Positions 1-12,511 of a DNA stretch of 64,000 nt are shown here, piece by piece. Every line of letters starts with the position of its first letter. The first letter of the stretch is position 1. Source of the stretch: Cerrena zonata (lineage: Eukaryota; Basidiomycota; Agaricomycetes; Polyporales; Cerrenaceae); assembly GCA_038087015.1 (NCBI GenBank), contig JASBNA010000007.1, positions 1,054,001 to 1,118,000 on the forward strand. Reading direction: 5' to 3'. The notes under the pieces are model-generated. The model searched no databases. It was not told the origin of the DNA and saw only the letters and a list, made by a program, of their open reading frames with translations. The translations under genes and the position numbers were made by a program.

Positions 1-323
1 CGTTCATAATGTTACTAGTCACTGCGTAAGTACTTCAACTTGTTCAAGAAGCTATTGAAGTTCAATTTGACTGGAAGACCCTCTTCCGATCAAAACCTTA
101 CATCACTCTATTTGATCGGCTAAATTTCTTAAATAGGAAAGTGTTGTAAATCGCACTGTAACATTGCCGAGAAAATAAACCCAAACCCAAAAGAAAACAT
201 AAAAGAGCTACACGACGAGAGACAGATATAAAAAAGGGAGAAAATAACCAAACGAGAAGGCATATAAATGCCAAGTAATTTTGATAAAATAACGCGGAGA
301 AAATGGTATCACGTCTACCCAAA
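1..323. other. 3' flank of FunK1-type kinase, no gene seen
   Basis: AT-rich sequence downstream of the kinase stop codon. It is probably 3' UTR and intergenic DNA. The short open frames here have no recognisable domain or plausible splice pattern. Confidence 0.5.
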
Positions 324-2590
324 CTACCATGCATCCTCCACAGCTTGCATAAACATGGGGTATTCTACTCGCAGCCCACCTAGAGTCTGTAAAGCATCAT
401 CGGTTCCCCAAAAGTGAGTGTACAAAGCCTCTTCGGAAGCAGCGCTGAGACCGAACATCCCCCGACGACGTTGTGGATCACGGAATGTCATTAGTCTTTC
501 CGCAAGGAAGAGACTTGCCAGACTTGTGATCATGGGGATCAACTGAACGTAGCAAGGTTGGATAAAGGTCATGAGGTCTGGATCAAAACCTTGGTGGACA
601 TCGATGAATTCGGCTTTGTTCATCGCAATGTCGCTCAAGGCTCCCGGTTGGCCATCGAAGGACCATTCGTTGATATCGGCACACTCTCTGGTGATTGGGT
701 TGTGGGTGATAATGAACCAGACCAGAACCCAGTAGAAAGATTCGAGGTCGTGTCGGTACTCGTGTTCAGGTCTGTCCGAGGCGAGCATATCGATGGCCAT
801 GAAGGTTGGAGTGCCGCATCTCCTCGATTTGAAGACTTGACCAGAGAGCCTTTTCTCGGCAAGCTCCCAATCACAGAGAACGCCGATGGCTGTGCCGTTC
901 TCGATGTAGAACATGATGTTGGTGGGAGAGATGTCACGGTGAAGGTACTTTGTGCAGTGGTAAATGTAATTGTGAGCTTGATTGAACATAACAGTGTCAG
1001 TAGTCTCTTTCAGAAAATCGAAGTAAAAGAGGCTTACCGACGACAACATCGCGCCAGACTTTCTTAAAATCATTAGGGTCGTTAATGTGCTCAAGAGGCA
1101 AGTAAGCCTTCATAACGATGACCTTGAACGTGCGACCACTTTCGTCATCATTCTCGTCCAACATGAACACCCTAGGAAGCTCAGCTTCTTCCATACTCTG
1201 TTCGAGGGTGCATTTGATATCGACGATGTGTTTGAGATAGCCTGGAGCACTCCGAAGAAGACTCCGAATTGTGCGAACAGTGCCATCTTCATTAGTCTTA
1301 TCGTATGGCCAGCATAGCTTCGCAACGAGATCCTCATCTTCCAATGGCGATGAGCCTAGCGTTCGAACCTTCTTGACAGGGACCACTGTCGTGCCACGAC
1401 CTAGAGCGCCATACTGCGTAAAGACGTTACGCTCTTCATATGCGTCCACATCGAGGTCGAACCACTGTTGTCCGATGTTCGCTCCATCAGGACCCTTGGC
1501 GTTGTCAAGAACGAGGCTGGTGCGGTTGTAGTCTTTGAAAGACCTCAAGACGAAATCCTCGCTCCTAACTCGCATGCAACTAGAATAGCCAAGTTCTTCG
1601 AAAGAAGCATTGGCGATGGCAGCCAGTATCAAGACAAGTAGATGAGGTTGCTGCAAGAAGTTAAACGTCGCAGTCTTCTTTACCCCGAACCTGTCCCCAT
1701 ACCACAAACAAATGTTTGTGTCTACGACCTGGATCCCAGTGGTAAAGCCTCGAATACCGAAAGACATGAGCCCGTTGAGAGACGTGACAGCCTTAGCTTC
1801 AAGATCGCTCAGAGGTTTTGAAGATCTAAGCTTTCGAACTTCGTAGACGATCTCGTCGTCTTCAGCAAACTGAAGGATAGTATATCGTCAACCAACCATC
1901 AATAAAAGGCAAATAACTACCACATACCATGTCAATGTCAACTGGAAGATCGGAATCCAAAAGCCTTTGAGCACCAGACTTACTGACTTCCACGAAAAGA
2001 GCAAGGAAGTCAAAGTGAGCCTCGTTGGGATTATCGAGAGTACTCCAAACGATAGGAGGAAGAGGAGTATCGCCAATATTGAGAGGCTTGGTTACACTGA
2101 ACCGACCATTCACAATACGATAGTTCTCAGTGAACTCGTCCAGTACACTCTGCAAGAGCTGAGTGAAAGTGTGATGTATACCCCACCTCCCCTTTGAGCG
2201 AGCAGAACTACCCAGGTAATCATTAAGTGGACCTTTGGGAAGTCTGTATCCGCCCACCCTGAAAGGGATATCATGAGTGGTGAACTTGTACACCGACTGA
2301 ACAAAATCGAGAACAGATTCTTCGCGTTGAATGTGTTTACGTTCGCAGTACTGAAGTTGGTAATATCGAGCCAAGCTCTCCGCGAGACTAGGCTCGCGTG
2401 GGGTAGGGGTGAAAGAGAAGCAGTCCCGGACTGGCAGCTCGAGGGTATCTGGAGTGGTAGAGGGAGTATCCAACTCTTCTTCCGATGTCCAGACGGGAGA
2501 TTCCGCATACTCTAGCTCAGGTGTGACAGGGTCTGAGCTGTAGGAGGAGAACATGCGTAGAGGAGGAGCGGCAAATGCCAGGTTACTCAT
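324..2590 (-). CDS. FunK1-type fungal protein kinase
   Basis: This is a predicted cytoplasmic or nuclear kinase of the FunK1 family (Pkinase_fungal), which is strongly expanded in agaricomycetes and whose substrates are unknown. The C-terminal half shows the catalytic loop YLHRDISPTNIMF, a metal-binding segment DWELA in place of DFG, and the activation segment RRCGTPTFMAIDML, followed by YRHDLESFYWVLVW, which is typical of the family. The N-terminal half (RWGIHHTFTQLLQSVLDEF, then TTGIQVVDTNICLWYGDR) matches the family's conserved leading region. At least two introns are needed, near 1030 and 1870-1930. I chose the Met at 2590 (MSNLAFAAPP). An in-frame Met at 2689 would add a hydrophobic stretch that looks unlikely for an intracellular kinase. 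Family assignment is firm; the exact start is not. Confidence 0.85.
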
Positions 2591-4298
2591 AGTGTGAAGA
2601 GAGGATGGTGCGGAAATCACAATATGGGGAAAGGGACTCGTTGGTACTGAGGGGAAGAGTACTAAAGATGAAAGAGTTGCGATGCACAAGTTAAAGAGTA
2701 TTGAGTGGCGCGGACGCGATTGTCACGTTTCACGTGCTGGGGCCGGTTTGGAGGTGGTCACAATTGCAAGTCACAATAAAGCCATGGCTAGCGAACGGCC
2801 AATGCGGCTCGATTCAATCCCAAGGTTATCATTAATCAAGTGCATAGACCATAGACTTGCACAGGGATGGGTGTACAAAGGGAGCATCTCTAGAACAGGT
2901 TCATCCGCTACAAACCACTGTAGCGATACTCACCGCCTTGCATACTAGTCAGAATGTAACAAAAAGCGTAGTAGAGGGGTTGATCAAGTTCGTACACTCT
3001 CTAGACTTGTTTTCAGGAGTGCACGAGCGCGAATGATTATAGGTTGCGTGTGCTGTGAAATATAGGTTGCGAGATACAGCAGCTAGAGCATATACGAGAA
3101 GTCGGCAAGCATACATGCTTGAGACCTTAGTCATGACGTTGCATTCAAGCAGTCTTCAAAGCCCGAGGATACGATTTGCACAGTGTCTTCGTATTCTTTA
3201 AGGATTGACCTGAGCGTGGAATTTTGCAAGACCAAGGAATTGTTTTGAAACCCCATCCTTGACCGAGGTTTATGATGCCAGCAGAGCCTTTTCTAATCGG
3301 GATCACTTGATGTTTCAAATTCTTGTCCTACCGACAATGCTTAATTCAGTGTGGGTTGACTGGCTATAGCTTGGAAGTTGACGAAGAAATACAACATATA
3401 GGGCTGAGGGACACTGCAAAACCTGGCGATCTCGGAAGACATTCTGCGTATGGGAAATCCTGCGAAAGCTAATAGGAAGTGAGTGCTCATAGGTATGTTA
3501 TATCGAAAGAAAACATACCCATATCCAGAATTGAGTATTAGCTTCTTCGCCCGATGATGTAGATGAGCTTGGGGACGAATACGAGGCATCATAAACCAAC
3601 CACAGGCATTCGTCAACAGAAATGTTTTCGAACGAGACAATTCGGACTGAAGTCATAGGAACGCATTAAATTTCCTCGATACGGCGTGACACGATCCCGA
3701 GGTCCAAAAGATGTATCGTCGAGGTAAGATCATCAAGTTGTCTTATAGCAATTGTACTTGCAGCTACAGATACACAATGATGTATGATGGTCAGGTATGC
3801 ATTCCACCACAGCCCCAGAACATACATAAGGATGAGCTTGAAGAATGAGAAACTTGTCTCACATAGTCTGGGCCTGAGTCCAGAGTCCAGAGGTGCGAGT
3901 GTAGACACAACAAGAAGTGTCGGTGTTTCAAAGTGAGCACCGACAGAAACCGTTGAGTCTGAGACTCTAAGTAAGGACCCGTAGCAACCAGGTATGTTAC
4001 GCTTGCAGATTCCAGGATTTTCGCAAGCACATCGTGATTGGCAGTCGTTCCCTTCGTAGACGTAGCGACGACGTGTACGCCTCGAGATCCTCCAAGATGA
4101 CAAGTAGACAGACCTAGGAGTCAATACCGAGACTGCAAGGTCGTGCACGCCATGAGGGAAATTTACGAAAGATCCAAGTCAACAAAACCGACAACGCGAA
4201 GGCCAAGCAGACGAAAAGCCAGGAGCGGGTTTGAATGCAATGCGATATTACCATTTCAAGTATACGATCTCTCAGCGTTCAACGATCATAAGTCGCCA
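2591..4298. other. Intergenic, no supported gene
   Basis: About 1.7 kb upstream of the kinase. Open frames on the minus strand around 3341-3640 and 3666-4148 (up to 160 codons) show no domain, no convincing splice sites and no similarity I recognise. The part next to 2590 should hold the kinase promoter. Confidence 0.4.
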
Positions 4299-4372
4299 GG
4301 GTCGGTGGCGTAGTTGGTTATCGCATCTGTCTAACACACAGAAGGTCCTCAGTTCGAACCTGGGCCGACTCA
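4299..4372 (+). tRNA. tRNA-Val (AAC)
   Basis: A 74-nt cloverleaf without intron. The acceptor stem GGGTCGG pairs with CCGACTC (one G-U pair), and A is the discriminator base. The anticodon stem TCTGT/ACAGA carries loop CTAACAC, so the anticodon is AAC (valine, GTT and, as inosine, GTC/GTA codons). The B box is GTTCGAACC. A T5 tract at 4403-4407 is a likely Pol III terminator. An identical copy lies inverted at 12438-12511. Confidence 0.96.
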
Positions 4373-5533
4373 GATGAACTCCTCAATATTGGGGGAATTA
4401 AATTTTTCTAGCGAGTCACCGTATCTCTGTCATTTTAACGATGAGTTCTGAGTTCTGGAACGCAACCTCTGTACAGGTACATCTCGCCCGTGAAGAGGAA
4501 TTATGCTATATCTGCGTATGAATGCAAAGACAAAGGAATCACGGCGATAATGGTACACATTACATTCACGAATCTACACATACTTGAACTAGTACAGAAC
4601 CTACTACAACTACACGCCCAACACACGAGGGCAACACAATCTCCCAAATAAAGACTGGTATCAGCTTTGCAAAAAAAGGAAAGAAAGTTCTAAGGAAGGA
4701 GTGGTAAAGACAGTAAGAATCTCACCCCGAGGGTGGACGTGCAACGTTGCAAAAATTGAAAAGACGACAAAAAAAGCGAGTGGAAGTGGAAGTGTATGTG
4801 AAAAAAAAAACACGAGACTAATAAAAGTACACAACTGCAATTCAAACGGCAGACAGGACGACGACAAGTTCGAGGCACTCGGGGGAAAAGCACCGGTGCC
4901 TGGGTTCGAGGTGTTCGAGCGGGGTTCCGAGGTTCATAAATCATCGGGCGATGAACCTTGAACCTTGGAACGGGGTCCGGTGGGGCGAGAGGGGTAATGG
5001 GGAATCGAGGGCATGAGAGGGGAGAAGGCGGTTGATGGTGGTGTTGGCGTTGCAAGAGAGAGGGAGTCTAGAAGGGAAAGAAGAAGGGGGAAAGTGGACA
5101 TAGTACGAATAACTACGGTTGACGATGGGATGGATGATGGTATGATTGGATGATTGAGGCATGCTGCAAAAAAAGAGTCGAGTCTGGGAACTGCAAAAAG
5201 AGGGGGATGAATACTGCAAAAAAGGGGAGGGCAAAAAAACTAACAATACACGATAAAGAAAAAAGAGAGGGCAGAGAAGGTGAAAAGACAGCGATTTCCC
5301 AAAAAAGAACGATGGGGTAATTTCAGAATGGAAAGGCAAAGGAAAGACTTTTTGGATAGCGACAAGACAGTAACATCTGCAATTTTCAAGCGTTCACGAG
5401 CGTTCACAAAGGACAGAGAGAGAGCGAAAGAAAAAAGGAAGGTCAGCATCGCTTGATGCACCGTAACACAAAAACATAGCACAGTAGCTCACGTAACACA
5501 TGTAACACGGTAACACAACAACACTCGAGCACC
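4373..5533. other. Pyrimidine-rich (minus strand) 3' flank of the RGS gene
   Basis: About 1.1 kb downstream of the RGS gene stop. Read on the minus strand it is strongly T/C-rich, with many short poly-A and poly-G/A runs on the plus strand. The open frames here are low-complexity Phe/Leu/Ser/Pro strings explained by composition. It probably holds the long 3' UTR of the RGS gene and spacer up to the tRNA. Confidence 0.45.
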
Positions 5534-8500
5534 CTAGTGAGATGGCACACCCATCAACGCACCAACGACAGTCCCACACACAACCGCACTAATGAACGCA
5601 CTCCGCACCACGATCTCCCACTGTGCTCTCCCTACAATCGGGTTCAGCACCGGGGTGAGTGGGGATGCGAATGCGGGGACTTGGGAGACTCGGCGGAAGG
5701 ATTCTCGCCAGGAGAGTGGTTTCTTCTTTATTTTCTCTTTCTCGGCCGTAACGGTAGCGGTGGTAGATTTCTCGTTGGCGGTTTGTTGTTGGGTTTGCTG
5801 TTGGGAGTTTGGGTGCAGGTGGGTTTGGGACTGAGGACCAGTTCGAGATTTCTCAGAAACAGCCCCATTTCCAGCCCCGGGACCAGGAGTTCGTTGGGCA
5901 GTAGCAGCCATATGATGATCAGCCGCATTCCCCGGCGAACACTTCACCTGAATCCAACTCAAAAACATCCAAATCAACACCACAAGCAACCTCGGCCTCT
6001 TCCCATCCTCCTCCTCCACCACACCATCATTCAAATTCCCATCCGACTTCTCCCCAGCTTGATATTGCGCATAATGCGATCTCGGGTAATGTGGTTGAGG
6101 ATACTGCGACTGCCTCGACCGTGATTGTCCGCGCTGCGACTGAGACTGAGATGGCGAAGGATACCTCGGTCGGTACCCGAACGACCCTTGACTCATCATT
6201 CCCTTCGCCCCATTCCTCGGCGGCAACCCATCGAAATCAAACTCATCCACAGGCTGTTTCTCCACGATCCTAGCCTGCTGCTGAGCTTCAACATCCTCCT
6301 CTTCGTCTTCATCATCAGTGGTATGTGCATACGCCGAATGTCGATCTCCCTCTGAACGCGTATGCATCCGTACTCGATGCTTCGACCTCGACTTGCGAGA
6401 AGACCGAGCTGGATACGTAAGGTTGTCCCCTTCATCGTATACGAACCCCTTGATGAAACTTGCGGTAAAGTTCGTATCGTCTTCGCCCTCCCCATCTGCG
6501 CCAGTACCCGTTCCGGGACCTGCGCCTGTAGCCAAACTACCTCTCCGACTACCCAATATCGTCCCATTAGCATCAGCAAACGGGAATGGAGTAGTAGTGG
6601 TAGCGAACCCTTCTGGTGAAGGGTGTTCATCATAATATGCATCGGAGATGAGAATACGAGGGCGACGTGGGGAAGAAGGCGGTTTATGGGAAAGGTCAGA
6701 ATCAGAATCGGAGGAGTCATCGTCAGAGGAAGAGTCGCTTCCTTCAAGACCGGAATCGGTGTGTGAACCAGAACTAGAGGATGACGAGATGGAAGAATGA
6801 GGGGAATGAGACGAGCGAGAGTGGAAAGAAGTGGTGGTTCGAGTAGCTGCACGAGGTGGAGCCTGGAGAGATTTTGTAGGTGTAGTAGGAGTCTTGGACA
6901 CCTCAATATCATCTCTCGACTTTGTCTTCGCCCTCTGTTTCTCCTTGTTCAATGTCGGTCTCGACACAGACCCGGCCCGGTAATCCACCAACCTTACTTT
7001 TGGTGGTCTAGTAATCGGGCTGAACCATAGGTACCTTCACCAACCGTTCCTCCCTATTTGGATCATCCCCATCCTTTCCTGATGCGTGATTTGGAGAAGT
7101 AGGCGACGAGGGAGGGGGGGTAACAGCCCTAGCCGGGCGTGTCATCTCGAAACTCCTCAACTGCCTCAAATCACCAAACACATAGATCATCATACACACA
7201 CCATACATGGCGCTCATAAAAATGGTCATCCCGAGCCACATCCCCGGGAGCGCAAAGATACGCCACCAACGAGGTGCATGCAGAGCAAAGTTCGATGCTA
7301 AGATGGGAACACTGCAAGAGATAAGACAAGGACGTGAGTTAAAGTTCGTACGTATTGAATATCGTAAATCATAGATTGAGTAGATCAATTACGGAACAAG
7401 GCCAGGGGTAATTGAGTTGGCTTGATCCGCCCCAAGGAAAAATTAAGGAGCGGAGGGAGGGGCATTGAATTGAAAATGTAAAAGTCAATCACATACCTCG
7501 AAGTAGTCCCAATTACGATACCACCAGCACAACCACACACCGCTCTCGGCGTACCCACATTATTATACGTCGCCACCACAAACCTAGCTAAGCACGCCTT
7601 CAGTCGGTCCTCTACAATACCCTTGAGCTCAGCAAAGATCTCGGGGTCCGGAGGGAGTGGTAAATTCTGTGCCTGAGGAAAGCAGTTGAACGACCCATAG
7701 TGGTTGTAATTGTTGTACCCGGCAGACCAAGGCACGTAATGTGTCACACTAGTGGGCGAGTATGATGGATAGTGCGTGCCAGTGCCATTAGGACCCGTGC
7801 CAAGATGCTCACTACTCCCGCTCGGGCAACTCTTGAGATTGAACACGGCCACAGCATCCTCAGGTACATGCAGTTCATACGCGGCTCCAGGCGCCAAGAA
7901 AGTCTCTTTCGCCCTCATGTAAAACGTAGCAAGTGAAGGCGGGGGAGCTGGAGGGATCGTAATGCTCGTATGATGTGGATTCGACCTACTAGAAATGGAA
8001 TGACTGTGATGAGACTTTGGAGACCGAAACCGCGTGGGGGAAGACGAAGACGCCGTCGATGAGTGCCTCGAGTCTCTTGAGTGAATGCTACTTGACGTTG
8101 ACACATCGGAGGGCGCAGGGGAAATCGGCCGAGGGACAGGGTGATGGTGGCCATGATGTGAGAATGACGGCGGGTCGTTTTTGCGTTTCTGCCAACGACC
8201 CCGAAACGTCTTCTTTTGTTTGGTGGACGGTTGATGTCTCGAGAGGAGAGTGGTTATAGTGTGGCGTTTGCTGCTGTTGTTTGACTTGTTGTTTCCAAGC
8301 CGAATAGCGGGCGGTGTACTCTCTGAGCCAGAGAATGAAATACCTGAAGAGGGGAGGAATGTAATAAGTACTCGATTCGCTTGAATACAAGGAAAGAGTT
8401 GCGATCGTCCCCCGCGGAGGGAAGCATGACGTCGATCGAGTGATCATGGAATGGATCGACGCTTCTGGCTTGTGGATTATTGTTATCATCATGAAATGGG

Positions 8501-9021
8501 TGATTTATCCCGATACCGGGCAAGGTTGGACAGCAATACCTGAGCCGAGAGAGGGCGTACGAAGAAGAGTGATTTAGGAAACACGTACAGGTACTCTGGT
8601 GTATGCTCTACGAAAAGCAACCACTCTTCAAAATCCTTCAGCCCAAGCGGGGGAAGATGTTTGCGGTTGAGAATATCTTCAAGCTTGATGTCAAACTGGG
8701 GGGTTATACTCCAAGTCGCCAACTGAGACTTTGCAGGTGGGGGATGCAGCAATCGGTACTGGAGCGTGTTTGATTTCTCGGGTAAGTCTCCCACGACGCG
8801 AAGATGAGGTCACTTGTGGTTCAAGCACGTACCGGCAAAGTAAGCAAAGCACCCGGGGTGAGCTTTATTGTGCGTGGCTGAGTCTGGGGAGGTGGGAGGA
8901 CATGTATTCCAGGTGCCGGTGTTGTTGGAACAAGGAGCGGGGGCGGCGGGAGCACCTGAGACGAGGGACCTGCTCCTGGGGACGAAGGAGCGTCGGGAGA
9001 GTGTTTTCGCCAGAACGGCAT
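5534..9021 (-). CDS. RGS-domain membrane protein, Rax1-like
   Basis: Predicted regulator of G-protein signalling combined with C-terminal membrane segments, the layout of fungal Rax1/RgsB proteins that act in bud-site or polarity control and G-alpha regulation. Exon 1 (9021-8833, MPFWRKHSPDAPSS...) joins exon 2 at KSNTLQYRLL. The RGS signature is FEEWLLFVEHTPEYL, joined across a roughly 240-nt intron to YFILWLREYTARYSAW. Hydrophobic segments follow: AVCGCAGGIVIGTTS, then IFALPGMWLGMTIFMSAMYG, RLLVVLIWMFLSWIQV and IVVRSAFISAVVCGTVVGA near the end. The intron 7312-7496 is well supported. Splicing at about 8150-8290 and 6990-7030 is uncertain. A long Ser-rich acidic linker separates the membrane segments. 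The product would be roughly 1,000 residues, larger than yeast Rax1. Confidence 0.8.
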
Positions 9022-12000
9022 GGTGCTACGGCGACGAGAGTGAAACTATGAGGCAAGGGGTGAGACGGGGTATGAGGACGGATGAGGATGAGGAGGACAA
9101 AAGAGGGAAGGGTGGGGGAGAGGAAGGGAGGAGGGAATGGAAGAGGAGGGAAGTAAAAGACCGGATGGTGGCACGGGGACGGGATCGCAATCGAGTGAGC
9201 AGAGGCCATTCTCGTATTCACCTTCTCTCGCGTGCCTCATCTACAGACGTTGGAAGGGAAGAACCCTACCCTGGCGTCTGTCCAATCATCATCGCCGCGG
9301 TAACATTCTCATATCCCAGCTCATCAAGCCACCTATCCTCCTGTATCGATACATGCATCTGCGACATACGCCCACCATTCACCCAACAACTAATCCAACA
9401 ACAAGACACTCGCCCAACCTCTCTCTCAACCCTCTCTTCCTCCGGTTATTGCCCGCTCATTCTAACCTCTTTCGGGCTGGCGCCGGAGATTCACTCGATT
9501 TATCCGCCTCGAGGGAGGCGCGCACACCCTTGGCCTGGCCGTCGATCCCTTTAGCCAATAATTCCTCCAAACCGAAGGGTAATAGCCGTACTACGGCCTC
9601 TTTTCCGACCCTCTTCCTTTCCTTCCTCTTCCACACAGAACGGCAACTACTGCCGCACTCATCCTCGCTCTCACCTTCATCCTCCTCACCCTATTGTCAT
9701 CTGTCATCCCCCTCCCACACACAAACCTTCCTCTACAGCGGTCATACGTCCTCGATGACATAATCACACACTTGAACTATCCAGACCCCATCCAGAGACC
9801 GGTTCCGACTGGTCACATTCCATCTCTCTCCGTCCAAGGGTTGCAAATACATTCAGTCCATGTGTCAAGTCTATTGCACACCCGTGGTTATGTCGCAATA
9901 CTCTCCAGTCTAGCTCTCCTTCAGCACCCACATCCCTTGATGCCTGGAAGCATTCCATCCTTTCTATCGCACCGAAGGTCACTTGGTCTATATAGCTCAT
10001 GCTGAAGGGCCTGAAACTTCCTGATGTCTCCTTCGTCTCTGGTCTGTCAATCCATTCTTATTGGTACCGCTAACCTCCCACCCTCGTTCTATCGTGACTC
10101 GCTGTATCTCGTACATGGCCGAGTTCTGTCTCCAGTCGCAACATCCCCGTCAGGCATATTCCTGAACCTAAACCTTGATTAAACTCATTTCAACCGCCCA
10201 TTCACTCCCCGGCGCGGCGCTGAGCCCTCTGGAATTCAGAATACGGAATTAGGACAAGTGGTGAAAAGTGTTAGCTAGGGCAACGACAGGTAAACACACG
10301 GCTCTCGCGTTGAGCCTTATCGCAACGCATTTCGTTATCGTCTAGTTCATTCTCTGCTCAGTCGGAAGTTTTCAAATGCAAAAACAGTTCTTCTCCTTTC
10401 GTACACTTTCATATTCCTACTCTTCACTATTGGATGTCGGACGCAGGGTCACCTAAGACTCTCACCTGTATCAATACATGCATCAAAAGGCGTATAGGTA
10501 AATCACCGGCTGAACGAGGATGAACGAAGCTCATATGGCTCGAGAAACCCTGATGCGCATTCATGCATACAATGAATTATAATATTCCATACTCCCCCAA
10601 GTCCCCTATTTTATGGTTCTTTAATTCCCTACCTCTCGTAAAGACTCCCGACCTCCGGCCCAATCCCCTCCGTCTTCCTGATCCCTTTTTTCAAAAAGAA
10701 TCCCTGAGGGCGCATCTATCACAAGTCGCATGCTTCTTTCGTGCCATCGTCCCACATGCCGAGTCCGTTTTTGGTACTCGGGTGTACAGATTCGTACACG
10801 TCAGAGGTAGGTGGTGGACAGGATTGTGACGATGGATGTCTAACTAAAGGTTATCAGTTGGTTGGTTTGGGTTATATTGGGGAGAGTCTATCTGGGAGGA
10901 GGGTGGACGATCATTGTGCCAAGCAAGCATACCCATGCGTGCACCCCCTCCCTCTTTCTCTTGAGTCGTCCTTTCTGTATGACTGGAAAGCTTCTGTCGG
11001 GGTACTAGAGTCTCTTCGGTGGAAGTCTGTGGGTCCTATCCCGAATAGACCATCCAGAACCATATACGTCGTGCATGTACTCCAAATTCAATTTAACCCA
11101 ACTTACTCATCTGTACAGTATGAAGATGGCTTGCGACGTTCCGTTCCGCACCTTCGAATCCCGGACACCCCGATTCCTGACCTGCAATCGTATTTCCCAA
11201 CGTCGCATCCTGAGCTTCTTCAACTGAAGGATCCGATCGGACGATATCCAACGTCACTGTCAGGCCGGTCATCAAATCCCTTGTCCCTTCGTTCTTCTTC
11301 TTTTGGCTGACTCGTTATTTGGTAGTCTAATATTGTCTATCATCCCTGGTTTAGGTTTCCCCTCGTTGTTCCAACTGCTAGATTTTCAAGGGGGACATAA
11401 CGTATTGACACTATGTTAAAGATACACGACCCCTCCATATACATCAACCCAAATCCAGTAAGTTCTCCAACATACTTTACGGACATTGACAAACCACGTC
11501 CACATTTGTATTTCCACACCCATACCCATCGCTATCACTGTCAATACCCATTTCAATCTGCATGACCCTCTGTTTTGATCCTCGCTCTTCGCACACCATC
11601 TGAGGTCTTGTCTCCTAGGCCTCAGCGAACCATACCCAGACAGAACTTAGAAGGTAGGTCGCCGCTCTTCGTTTCCTCGTGCTGTATACAGTTTTTTTCC
11701 CGGTTTGCTTTTTCTCCGAGGGTCGCTGCGACTTCATCGAAGTAAATGCAGGATTGAGTCCGAATAACAAATGTTGAAGCTTGGGCTACTTCATGCCGCA
11801 ATACAACGCGGGTTGTTATTCGTTATACGCAGAGGTTCTACATCTATAATGCAGAATATTTTCTCTACTCCAGTGGCCGATAGCATTTTCTCTTGGTCAC
11901 GCCCTCAACCTCTACATCTCAATTTCGAATTCCGATCCCAATCGCATCACAACCCATTTGTTATTTGCATGACACGAGTAAACAGGCAGGCAGGTTTGAA

Positions 12001-12437
12001 GTTTTTAACAGCACACGACGACATATATACATATAAACCATGTCACAAGGGGCCTAACAACATAACGATATAGCGACTCGGACACGGCAGCATTTAGAAC
12101 CTGTGGTCTAGACATCACCCGGTCCTGTATCTCGACAGCTTGAATACGATTTGTTTTTCTGCGTAGAGCATGTCGGATTGCACTTCCGCGGCAATTCCTA
12201 AGAATTCAAGAACTACTTCAAGTTGAGTTGGTCTTTATCGGTTGGGATATGATAAAAAGTGAAGTTGGATGCACTTGCGTGTTCAACTCCGGGGATTGGT
12301 TTCTGACTTTTTGCTAGTCAAAAAAGTCAGACGGTTCGGAACAAGATTGCGAATGCAAAAAAAAACCCTATGTACCAAATTCGCGTTTTCGAGAGATCTC
12401 ACTCAGGCTGTGAGAGAAAAGAACACTATTTCTACAT
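9022..12437. other. Long intergenic region, pyrimidine/purine-skewed, no supported gene
   Basis: About 3.4 kb upstream of the RGS gene. At 9040-9180 the plus strand is a polypurine tract, so the RGS gene sense strand has a CT-rich leader, as is common in fungal promoters. From 9250 to about 10100 and again in 10560-11310 the plus strand is C/T-rich and holds long but low-complexity open frames without domains. I see no tRNA, repeat pair or coding gene. It may hold distal promoter or an untranslated RNA. Confidence 0.4.
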
Positions 12438-12511
12438 TGAGTCGGCCCAGGTTCGAACTGAGGACCTTCTGTGTGTTAGACAGATGCGATAACCAACTAC
12501 GCCACCGACCC
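12438..12511 (-). tRNA. tRNA-Val (AAC), second copy
   Basis: Reverse-complement copy of the tRNA at 4299-4372, identical over all 74 nt: acceptor GGGTCGG/CCGACTC, anticodon loop CTAACAC, B box GTTCGAACC. A TTTT tract (plus-strand AAAA at 12417-12420), 18 nt past the 3' end, is a plausible terminator. Identity stops at the tRNA borders, so this is a dispersed gene copy and not part of a larger visible duplication. Confidence 0.96.

Noticed and set aside
3341..4148. Minus-strand frames resembling a short membrane or Cys-rich protein
   Set aside because: Neither frame joins the other with usable splice sites, and neither has a recognisable motif.
6196..6912. 238-codon minus-strand frame rich in Leu/Arg
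   Set aside because: It is a shifted frame of the Ser-rich linker in the RGS protein.
8868..9763. Two overlapping plus-strand open frames of 228 and 208 codons
   Set aside because: They run antisense through exon 1 of the RGS gene into a low-complexity purine/pyrimidine tract. Composition explains the lack of stops.
10741..11310. 189-codon plus-strand open frame
   Set aside because: No domain, no splice context and normal random-frame composition. It could be coding but nothing supports it.
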